From Ditylenchus dipsaci (Eukaryota; Nematoda; Chromadorea; Rhabditida; Anguinidae): a stretch of 64,000 nt of DNA. Within the stretch, counting starts at the first letter, position 1. Each line of letters begins with the position of its first letter. The stretch covers positions 62,001 through 126,000 of the forward strand of contig SADC01000009.1 in assembly GCA_004194705.1 (NCBI GenBank), in the 5' to 3' direction. Shown in pieces: positions 31,801 to 40,283 of the stretch. The notes beneath the pieces are model-generated. The model was not told the origin of the DNA. It made no database searches and saw only the letters and a list, made by a program, of their open reading frames with translations. Both the position numbers and the translations under genes were made by a program.

Positions 31801-32794
31801 GGGGATAAATTTTGCCTTAGGCGAGCATACCCCTTTCACATTCACCTTCACATTTTTAAATAATATCTGATGGTTTTTACCTAATTTTGTGGCCCTACAA
31901 GATAAAATCAACTGCGAAGGGGTCACGGGTGATGTCCAAGCTTTTCATTTTTTAAATTTCAATTGCGGAAAGATTTCATATATTTTCTTATCAAATTGAC
32001 TATAATTTAGTAGTGGCTACTAAGAAGACACCAAAGTGATCTACTTGACCAACACCTACAAACATTAACTCTCCAGTCATCTCTATCAAGTACACAACTG
32101 CTGGTCACTACTTCCCCTTAAAATCTATTTTAGGCATTACCGGAAAATCCCAGAAGCTCTTTCTCCATTCAGTAATCTGATACCTTTTTTGTATCAACAT
32201 GTTCTAAAACACTACTTTTAGACCAATCCACAAGCAAACCGTATTTGGATGACTCAGACGAACACTCTGACGACATGGAAGTCGATGAAAATGAGACTAT
32301 AGTTAACGATTCTTGGATAGCCACTAAATGTCAGCGCTCCAACAGTCTTCAGCGCGATCACCACACAAAAGAGGTTAGTTAATGAAAGATCGAGAAGCTA
32401 CTCGTTTTCAAAAACTAAAGCCCCTCCCCGAATAATTTTTAGGGGTACCTAGAACACACTTTAAAAAAAGCTGAAATTAGTAATGGTTTGGCCCTAAGCT
32501 TAAGCCAAAAGCCTAAGGGCTACTATTAATTGTGATTTCTATGTGAAAGCCGGCACAGCTCTGTGCAAAAATAATTTTATGTTCCAAAATAAAGCTTTTC
32601 AGCGACCCAAAACACTGGGCGAAATTTTGGACAGCGTTCAGAGAAAAGCTGAGAAAATCAAGGAAAAGGCCGAAGCAGGAGGATGAAGAAGATGATACAT
32701 TTGAGCTGCTCTGGAACCAGTTCAAAAACCACCAAATGTTCCGGCCAGTTCTTCGACATGTGATTCATCATTTCCCAATGACTTTAATAACAAG
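25863..32794 (+). CDS. OTU-type cysteine protease (deubiquitinase-like) with acidic tail
   Basis: OTU proteases cut ubiquitin chains with a Cys-His pair. Likely exons are 25863-25932, 25980-26179, 26917-26977, 30854-31085, 32077-32171, 32222-32373 and 32603-32794. The N terminus is acidic (MDTSDSEDSDASVDFYTKAW). The catalytic Cys motif DGNCLFRALSHIF spans the intron at 26179/26917. WGTDVELLACATML follows, and the exon at 32077 supplies ISIKYTTAGHYFPL, where GHY is the expected catalytic His. Then come acidic DDSDEHSDDMEVDENE and a basic helix, KTLGEILDSVQRKAEKIKEK. Phases fit for 26179/26917 and 31085/32077. The junctions 25932/25980 and 32171/32222 are out of frame by one, and one extra base near 32678 is needed to stay open. 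The 3' end is not found. The 3.9 kb intron carries mobile elements. Confidence 0.72.
26209..26462. mobile_element. MITE of the TACCGTATTT group, in an OTU intron
   Basis: TACCATATTTCCTCTAAAAG on the left mirrors GGAGAAAATACGGTA on the right. The interior mirrors TCCACATGCGGAGTTA. It is one of several elements of this terminal type. Confidence 0.7.
27267..27681. mobile_element. 415 bp palindromic MITE
   Basis: CATAGTGGGGCGCCGTCCGT is mirrored by ACGGACGGCGTCCCCACTAT. The arms of about 190 bp read through GACGGCCTCATTTTTTGAAC around the centre near 27478. A lone related end (CATAGTGGGGCGCCCGTCCG) occurs at about 18471. Confidence 0.85.
27805..29852 (-). mobile_element. Mutator-like element with tandem-repeat inverted ends
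   Basis: The ends start ACTTGATACAAATTATGAC and run for about 150 bp as tandem units of GACTTGATACATC and GACTTGATACACTGTC. The right end (29712-29852) is the inverse. Inside are a GC-hairpin repeat (27965-28130) and a spliced minus-strand gene. It is inserted in the left terminus of a palindromic MITE, and a stretch like CAATTGATAGCGGACG flanks it on both sides in diverged form. Confidence 0.65.
28415..29632 (-). CDS. Mutator-like (MULE) transposase, apparently lacking the catalytic core
   Basis: Reading down the minus strand, exons fit near 29632-29480 (FIGWLTYNSCTLSESERG...), 29408-29345 (MAWIGNLDQYEHICVPENVNE), 29290-28908, 28860-28750, 28703-28580 and 28526-28415. A GNKVATDGALYRAKRKNCPR segment resembles the start of a FLYWCH finger. 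RTTNHAESYHG, KLGRWAFGFRQ, then EGRQPPRRQRTDYMEI match my memory of the C-terminal third of animal MULE transposases. The tail is acidic then basic and ends KFRRRKLT. I find no D-D-E core between these parts, so it may be an internal-deletion derivative. One-base shifts are needed near 28625 and 28988. A minus-strand AATAAA lies near 28292. An unrelated host gene is the alternative. Confidence 0.5.
31625..31805. mobile_element. Family A MITE copy
   Basis: CCCCGCCAATTCAAATTTTT and TTTGAATTGGCGGGG form the ends. The core TTTCTAACAAAACAAGCCCT and TAGAATTTTATTTTAGGT matches the copies at 5104 and 19945. It lies in an intron of the OTU gene. Confidence 0.8.
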
Positions 32795-33270
32795 GTTTTT
32801 AATTTATTTTTTAATAGGGTAAAAAATACGGCTGTATCAAGGTCACTTTCCACAAATTTTATAAACACAAAAATCTTTAGAGAAAATAATTCTGCAAGGA
32901 GAGCAAGAGTAAAAGTCACAGTACCGTTCAAAATGGTGTTTTTGGCAGTATGTTTTTAGGCCACTCTTTGAAGACCGCTCTTTTATAAATTGTAGCCAGT
33001 GAGATGAACTTCGATTTTAGGGGTAATTTCCTGAGAGCAACCATAAACAATGGGTCAAAAACACAACTATCGTAATTATTTTAATAGGACGCCTCTTTTG
33101 ATTCAAAAGCGTTTTTACCCGTTTTCTGAAGACTGATTTTAGGTGATTTACCACCCATTTTGTAGCTCATCTCACTCGCTACAAGTAAAGTATTAACTTG
33201 CCTAGCGCAGTCTTAAAAAATGGGTCAAAAACATAATCCCACATACACGATTCTAGTCAAAAATGGCACC
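32795..33270. other. Dispersed-repeat segment after the last OTU exon
   Basis: Two copies of a TTTTGTAGCTCATCTCACTC-type segment followed by GGGTCAAAAACAC words (about 32960-33075 and 33120-33235). No exon is recognised. Confidence 0.4.
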
Positions 33271-33276
33271 GTCATA

Positions 33277-33927
33277 CAGTCGAACCTCGATAAACAGGCA
33301 CCCCCGAAAGTTCGTTCCCCCGCTGTGTCCGCAACTTTTTTTAGCTCAATTTTCAAAAGCTTCTTTACGATTCTGTTTTGACAGTCCGGTCCTAAATATC
33401 GCAAAGATTCCTATGGCGCTATCGGAGAATCTGTTTACCCTTTTTGCCTTGGTCCCCTGTTTAATTTTTGGTGAAAAGTACTTTGGTCTCCCCTGTTGTT
33501 TTTTAATCTATTTTATGTGATTATGGTGATTAAAATGATCATGCTAACCATAATCTTCTTAATCACCACAATCTCCTCAATCACCATGATAACATTGAAA
33601 AACAACAGGGGGGACCAAGCAAAATATGGAAAAAATCAACAGGGGGGACCAAGGTAAAAAGGGGAAACAGATTCTCCGATAGCGCCACTTCGCCACGATT
33701 CTGTTTTGACAGTCCGGTCCCAAATATCGCAAAGATTCCTATTTTACCGATTGTTTCTCAGAATACAAAAACTTTTTTCTCTAAAAAAGCAAAAGCTCGA
33801 TAAACGGGCACCCTATTTCTGAAATGGGTGCCTGTTTATCGAGGTTTTGCTTTTTAGAGAAAAAGTTTTTGGATTCTGAAATAGGATAGGTAATCGGAAT
33901 CCTTGCGATATTTGGGGCCGGACTGTA
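33277..33927. mobile_element. Pogo-type MITE with a nested insertion
   Basis: The left end is CAGTCGAACCTCGATAAACA after TA. The centre has the same word twice, GCTCGATAAACGGGCACCC and GGGTGCCTGTTTATCGAG. The right terminal arm is lost after CCGGACTGTA. At about 33410-33697 a foldback interrupts the left arm. It has ends GGCGCTATCGGAGAATCTGT and ACAGATTCTCCGATAGCGCC and carries CCTTGGTCCCCTG motifs. A stretch of about 47 bp of the host arm is repeated on both sides of it. Confidence 0.8.
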
Positions 33928-33999
33928 TTAGAAAAATTACGGTACTTTGAACGTGAATTTGACTTTGGCTTAGGCTCCCATTGTGAAACCTCCTTGAAA

Positions 34000-36350
34000 A
34001 TCAAGCCAAAAACCTTTTTTAGCTGACACGGGAAAGGCACGACCACCCCGTGCGCTATCAAAAAAACCTTATATACCAAAAGAATAGCCCTAACTGAGCT
34101 TGTTATCATATTGCAATCAAAATTTCCTATGGAGCAGTCTAGGCCGAGATATTCCACTTTTAAAGTTGTAAAATTGATCAGCTGGATATACCAACAATAA
34201 ATGGCAGTAATAAACATGTCAGTATGGCGCAGTGGGATCGTTGCGAACGCTCTTTTTTCATGTCGCAGGTTCGACTCCCACTCGAATCATTCCTTTTTTT
34301 CATATTTTTTCGCTGATTCAAATAATTTTGGACAACTATCAACAAAACTCAATCTCACAATCAATTTAATTTTTTGACGCATTTTTTATTGGCGATTAAC
34401 AAATATTTCTTTCTTGTCGACCAGCGTGGTTTGCATCACCAAGCACTGGATACTTCTCGAACATAATGGACATAAAATTTGCAACCGAGAAGGCCATGAG
34501 AATATCAGCAACGAAACACTTAAAATTACAAAAAAGTTATGCGATAACGAAAATTACAATTAACAATGCGTCAAAAAGTTGTCCAAAATTATTTGAATCA
34601 GCGAAAAAAATATGAAAAAAGGAATGATTCGAGTGGGAGTCGAACCTGCGACATGAAAAAAAGACGTAAAAGTTGAAGTGCACCCCCCTTGAAGTGCACC
34701 CCCCTGTAGTGCACCCCCCTAAGTGCACCCCCATGAAGTGCACCCCCCTCTGGTAGGGGGGTGCACTTCAAGGGGGTGCACTTAGGGGGGTGCACTTCAG
34801 TCATTTTTCATGTATTTTTTATCTTTTTTGTCTCGAAGGGAAAGTCATAATTTTATGTATTTTCAACCAAAATATGACTTTTTGCCTTAGGGGACCAAGG
34901 TGAATGCTTAAATTTTAGGGTAATTTGCAAATACAGTTGCAGATACCTTACCCACTCCAACTTTAAAACATCTTGCTACTCTTTCGTATATCTCATGTTC
35001 TTTAACCTTGTGGTACTTGAAAAGGATACTTTCACGCGTAATCGAAATAATTGAACTTTTTTTGCTTTAGCGCCCTCTGCGCACAGTACATAATCATATT
35101 ATTTGGTGCCATAAACTTGGGAGTACGGTACAAATCACTTGATTATGAGAGGAAGTTTGGTGTTTAGCCGATGTTACTGTTTTTTGTGGTGCAACATTTG
35201 AGCCGTATATCACGATTGATTAGTTTTATACAGGGCTGGTATCTTAATTTTTTGTAAATAAGTAGATTTAGGGTATTTTGGTAAAAACATGCTATTTTAC
35301 ACAGTCCTTATTGCTCTTTTGTTGCTAGAAAAACATTTTTGACATAAAGATCTAGAAATGAATAAGATGTGTAAACCATCTAAATATTATAAAAATATGT
35401 GGGTGGTGTATTGTACCCAGATTACTCGGATATGCATAGATATTGGTCATCATTAAAAAAATTGAAATAAGGCTCTTTCGAAAATAAACTGATTTCGATA
35501 AACATGGTAGTTGTGAATAAGAGTGGATAAAAGGATAATTTTGCTTTTTCTAGGTCATAGGTTCAATTCTCTTTGGGCGCATTTTTTTTTTTCTAGGTTA
35601 TTTGCAGTCGAACCACATGGATAGTACCTCAAATAATTATTTTTTTATGCAACTGATATAATGTGCAAGACAACTAGCTTGATCTTAAGCTTATGTGAAA
35701 TAACGTTTTGAGTGTAAATAAATACTTAAAAGACAGAAAGACGTAAATTAAAGATATTTTACTGAATGAATCCAAACAGCTTGATAAAATGTATATAGAG
35801 GCTTTGCCGTATATAAAAGCTTTGGCTTAAAACATAGTTGAATACATTCTAACCAACAATTCACCTTGGTCCCCTAAGGCAAAAAGTCATATTTTGGTTG
35901 AAAATACATAAAATTTGACTTTCCCTTCGAGACAAAAAAGATAAAAAATACATGAAAAATGACTGAAGTGCACCCCCCTGTAGTGCACCCCCCTAAGTGC
36001 ACCCCCCTTGAAGTGCACCCCCCTACCAGAGGGGGGTGCACTTCATGGGGGGTGCACTTAGGGGGGTGCACTACAGGGGGGTGCACTTCAAGGGGGGTGC
36101 ACTTCATATGCTGTCGAAAAAAGAGCGTTCGCAACGATCCCACTGCGCCATACTGACATGTTTATTACTGCCATTTATTGTTCTTATATTCTAGCTGATC
36201 AATTTTACAACTTTAAAAGTGGAATATCTCGGCCTAGACTGCTCCATAGGAAATTTTGATTGCAAGATGATAAAAGCTCAGTTAGGGCTATCTTTTGGTA
36301 TATAAGGTTTTTTGATAGCGCACGGGGTGGTCGTGCCTTTCCCGTGTGAG
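34000..36350. repeat. 2.3 kb nested inverted repeat with tRNA-like parts
   Basis: The outer arms, about 34030-34260 and 36110-36350, share CACGACCACCCCGTGCGCTA, GGAGCAGTCTAGGCCGAGAT and CAGTATGGCGCAGTGGGATC. Inside, arrays of GTGCACCCCCCTGAAG lie at 34675-34800 and mirrored at 35965-36105. A further foldback (34285-34640) mirrors GATTCAAATAATTTTGGACA. The remaining interior (34810-35870) has no recognised gene. Confidence 0.8.
34221..34290 (+). repeat. tRNA-like SINE head
   Basis: TGGCGCAGTGGGA matches a polymerase III box A, and GGTTCGACTCCCAC about 42 nt later a box B. The 3' part recurs on the minus strand at about 34622-34650 (GAGTCGAACCTGCGAC), and the 5' part at 36128-36155. No CCA-ready acceptor stem is evident, so it is a SINE or pseudo-tRNA. 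Confidence 0.6.
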
Positions 36351-36365
36351 TTATTTCTCTATCAA

Positions 36366-36535
36366 TTAAGTGGTCAAACAGCCTGATTAAAAATAACTTT
36401 CGAGAAAATCACACCAAATATAAGGTGAAACTGCACTAAAAACACTTAGGTAAAAAAAAACGGTTTTTAGTGGGAGTTTTTTTGATTTTTTCAAAAATTA
36501 TTTTTAATCAGGCTGTTTGACCACTCAATCATAAG
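36366..36535. repeat. Palindrome with GTGGTCAAACAGCCTGATTA
   Basis: GTGGTCAAACAGCCTGATTA and TAATCAGGCTGTTTGACCAC mirror each other around a centre with CACTAAAAACACT. A related larger palindrome lies at 59893-60284 in the TULP4-like gene. Confidence 0.85.
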
Positions 36536-36734
36536 AGAAAAATCTCAGCTACAAAATGATATAAAAACATCTGAGATCAGAAGAAAAAAATATGTGAAAA
36601 AAGTGTATGTGAAGTGAAGTAGCAGTCGATGTCAAAAAGTAGCCGTAGAAGTCCCCCTCCTTAAAAAAACAGCCCTTCATTTTCTAGCATACCAATTCCA
36701 TCAGTCATCCAATTCCCCTATAAATAGAGCAGCA

Positions 36735-37904
36735 ATGAAACGTTTGAACCAATCTGCTGGACCATCCATTTCCTCAGCTCCTCAATGCATCTGCCTGTCG
36801 GATTCCGAGGATGATAGTGAAGAAATAACAGGCCACACACGCACCAACAAAAACAGTTTGTGTCAATACTAGCAAAAAAGACAGTTCAAACAAGAAGACT
36901 TGTCTCACCAGTCAAGTTGCCTGTCTTAGTCCACACCGAAAACTTGGATGTAGTGGAGCAGGTAGTGCAACCCTTATGATACGCCAAAAGCATATTTGCT
37001 TAAAGGTTTTTACTATTTAGGCAGTTACGGATACTGCTAAGAGGAGAAGAAAACCAGGTAATCTCAAAAGACAACTTTTATCAATTTATTGACCTCAACA
37101 CTAAATTGATTTGCAAAATACAGTCAGCCCCCACTATAGTGACACACCCTCAAGTTCGTTCCCACCTAGGGTCCGACACTTTTTTTACCTCAATTTTTAA
37201 AACATTTTGCCGAATTCGATTATTTAGTCTAATCGGAAAAATTGCAGAGATTCTGAATTTACCGGTCGTTTCTGTAAATGTAAAAAGTTTAGTAGATCCG
37301 CGGGTACTCGCTATAGTGACCTCCTACTTCAAAAAGGGGTGTCACTATAGCAAGTACCCGCGCAAAATATTGCAAAAATTGAGGTAAAAAAAAGGTCGGA
37401 CCTTAGGTGGGAACGAACTTTTGGGGGTGTCACTATAGTGGGGGTTGACTGTAGTGGATTTTGATTTGGACTCACAAGAGACCCAACTGAGCTGGCGGCT
37501 CAGGTTCAATTTAGCCAAACCATGTTATATATGTTATATATATAACCATGTTATATACAGAACTGGCTGTGGAATGCGTCAACCCTTTGGCAGAATACAC
37601 TCCAGATACTAGTCTTGAAGAGGATCAAGAGAACTTACCCCCAGCCAATAGTCCTAGAGTAGTACAGCCCAGAAAAGCGTGCAACTACTACATGTCCGAG
37701 CACCGCTACCGTATCAGAAAATTATACCCACACTTGAAAGGACCTGAAGTCAACAGTTATGCCTTGAAAGAGTTCCAACTTCTGAGTGATAAGAGCAGGT
37801 ACAACCTGCTGGCTGATCAGGACATAAGGCGCTATGAACAGGAACTCGAAAGTATAGATATTCTTCTAACACCCAAAAGGAAGCCAACTAGACGATTGAA
37901 GTAG
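36735..37904 (+). CDS. HMG-box protein with acidic N terminus
   Basis: HMG boxes bend DNA and act in chromatin. Exons are 36735-36961, 37021-37057 and 37561-37904. The last encodes a single HMG box: basic PRKACNYYMSEHRYRIRKLY, then FQLLSDKSRYNLLADQDI and RRYEQELESI. The signature spacing of Tyr-Met, Leu-Ser-Asp and Ala-Asp-Arg-Tyr-Glu is visible, and a basic tail ends KRKPTRRLK. Exon 1 has an acidic run CICLSDSEDDSEE, whose Ile-Cys-Leu plus acid could be a SUMO-interacting motif (inference). Exon 1 needs one extra A in the A5 run near 36852 to stay open. With it the phases of all three exons agree. A TTTTCTAG acceptor precedes the start, so upstream exons or trans-splicing are possible. AATAAA is at 37970-37975. 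Confidence 0.75.
37121..37451. mobile_element. Pogo-type MITE inside the last HMG-gene intron
   Basis: CAGTCAGCCCCCACTATAGT mirrors CACTATAGTGGGGGTTGACT, with TA at both sides. The central copies are CTCGCTATAGTGACC and GGTGTCACTATAGCAAG. Both arms carry AAAGTTCGTTCCCACCTAG and GGTCCGAC blocks. Confidence 0.85.
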
Positions 37905-39085
37905 TTATCAATAGTTTTGTGATTGGTCAATTTAAATTAATGGTAGTGATTGCCAGTTGTCACTTGAACAATAAAACAATATTAAAATTTTCAAAACAGT
38001 GGTCGGATGCACTTTTACAAAGAATTTATTGAACTTATTTTGTACGGACACTTTTTTCTTTAACAAAAATTCAAAGAGATTATATAAATGGTAGATCGAA
38101 AAAAAAATCTCACATATTAGACCATTGGCGTACCCAGGGGGTAAAATATCGATTCGTGACACTTTATGGCGGAACTTTTTGTAATTTTGATTGAAAAACA
38201 TCAATTTTATATGGGAAAATTTCTTGAATCTCACCCCAAATAGCAAATTTTGTCTTGAATCCGAATCCGAGGAGATCAGAACGAAATAATTGTTATGAGC
38301 TTAGATATCCATCTCAGTGGGCCAGGGGTGCGTCTTTTCTGAATTGTTTACTCAATGTAGCTATATCTCAGCTTATAACGATTATTTTAATCTGATCTCA
38401 GCGGATTTAGATTCAAGATGAGATTTCGGGATTAAAATTGATTTTCAATATATTTTTCCATGTAAAATTGATGTTTTTCAAAACAAATTATAAAAAGTTC
38501 CATCATAAAGTGTCAAGAATCGATAGTCGTCCACCCAGGGTGGGGCTAGCCGGCCTTTAGCCCCTCCAGTCAAAATTTTTTTAAAGGACCATGCCCGTTC
38601 GTTCTTAATTGTCCCCTGCCAATTCATAATATTTTGCCTAATCGTTGAACTTCTGTTTGCCCCTTTTGTCAGGTTTTTTAGCCCTTGTAGCCACTCCGTC
38701 AGAAATCGTTTTTGCAATCCTGTATACGCCTACGCACTAGACTATTTGCAAACTCGATTTTGAGCGAAACTCGCCATTTCGGAAACTGCGTTATGACAGG
38801 TTTACCCAACGACAGTTCGCGATAGTTATACCTAGTATGGTAACGGCAATAATGTCAAAATGTTAAAAGTGAGGACCTTTTAATCATTACTTGCGAACAA
38901 AACATAAATCAAAAGAATGGGCATATCGCAGGGCTTTTACATTTTTTTTGAGAAAAAGGACATTTAGGTAAAAATAAAGGACATTTTTCCCTGAATTGTA
39001 AATCTCCTGGTTTCGCTAAATTGAACAGGAGAGGAGATGGTAGAAGGAATATCCGTTCGGAATTTTTAAGCGCTTTCGATTTTGT
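37905..39085. other. 3' flank of the HMG gene, repeats
   Basis: A diffuse inverted pair spans about 38120-38560: ATCGATTCGTGACACTTTAT on the left, and TAAAGTGTCAAGAATCGAT on the right, with mirrored CAGATCTC/GAGATCAG segments between. A family A fragment lies near 38600-38660. No coding sequence is seen. Confidence 0.45.
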
Positions 39086-39086
39086 A

Positions 39087-39230
39087 CAGTCAAGTCTCGA
39101 TTTCACGGCACTGCTGGGCACAGGAAAATAGTGTCACAAAATCGAGGCTTTAGTTCAGTCATTTTCAGTTAAACTCGATCAAATGAAGGTGCCGTTAGAT
39201 CGAGGGCGCCCTATAATCAAATCTCGACTG
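39087..39230. mobile_element. Short pogo-type MITE
   Basis: CAGTCAAGTCTCGATTTCAC at the left faces CAAATCTCGACTG at the right. Central copies are CACAAAATCGAGGC and TTAGATCGAGGGC. The terminal word is again its own variant (CTCGATTTCACGGCAC). Confidence 0.65.
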
Positions 39231-39239
39231 TGTTGTGTT

Positions 39240-40283
39240 TGGAAAGTGGACATTGACACTCCAAGCTCATCTTTTGAAATAATTGTATTTTAAGGTCAGG
39301 TCACACGAAAAGTGTTGATGTAGACTAAAAGGGGGTACTCTTTCAAATATTGAAAACATTTTGATTGGGTAGTGTGATTTGAAACAATCACTGACTACAA
39401 TCATATCCAATAAAATAATTGCAATTTTGGGCGCTTATAGTGAATACCCCCCTTTATAAATCTGACCCTCCCAAAGGAATCGGCAACTGGAAGATGCATC
39501 CTTAATTCGTCGTTCTTTTGTGGCACATCAGGCAGGAAACACAAACGCAGACACAAACAACTAACAGAAAAGGCGAAAAAGTGACCACAATATCAGACAT
39601 CTCTGTGTTGCAATAAATCGTCTGGGAGCTCTTTCAATAATTTACGATCTAATGATCACTTACTACTAGCAAATATCCCACCAAAAAATCTGACCTTTTA
39701 AAAATCCCTGCAATTACCCGGAACAACAAGTTTAGGCTTAGCCCTTAGACTCAAGGGTAGGCCAGCGTACGGAAGTTGTGACTAATAAAGAGTTTGCGCA
39801 TATTTTCCGGTGTGACTTTCCATTGTGACAAAAAGTGCTATGTTACGCACTTTTTTCTGGGGTCTGGCACATATATTTGGGTACTCTTTACTTAAGTTTT
39901 AAAGAAAAAACTCATGGAGACGGGGGGGGGGGTTATTAGGGGTTAGGGAGGTCAAATTTTTTAGTCCATAATTTATGAGTCCTTGTAATGCTTAGCCTGA
40001 TCAAAGAGGCAAACCTTAAAAACAATTAAAAGACATGTGGTTCGTCTGTGATTGACTTGTGTCACCATAATTTCGTTAAAATCGATGTTTGATTTCTAAA
40101 TCTGGATATTTCACGTGGCTATAGTCCATTTAATCCCCTTCTTTGTTTTTTATGCATATTTCTATTTTTAAGTGACAATATCTAATCTTTCAATTAAATT
40201 CTTTTACAAAATTTGTAGTAGCATATTTATTGCATTGCAAATTCGTAATATCTGAGTGATCTTACATTTCAACCAATAGCTTC
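39240..40283. other. Upstream region of the RING gene
   Basis: Contains a dispersed repeat F copy (about 39725-39960) and otherwise AT-rich sequence. AACCAATAG ends 4 nt before the RING start codon, another possible acceptor near a start. Confidence 0.4.

Noticed and set aside
34221..34290. Functional tRNA gene
   Set aside because: Both promoter boxes are good, but no 7-bp acceptor stem or proper anticodon arm can be formed. SINE or pseudo-tRNA fits better.
37454..37512. An extra exon of the HMG-box gene after the MITE
   Set aside because: It is open, but adding it breaks the phase with the last exon, while direct joining of 37057 to 37561 keeps it. Kept only as a low-interest finding.
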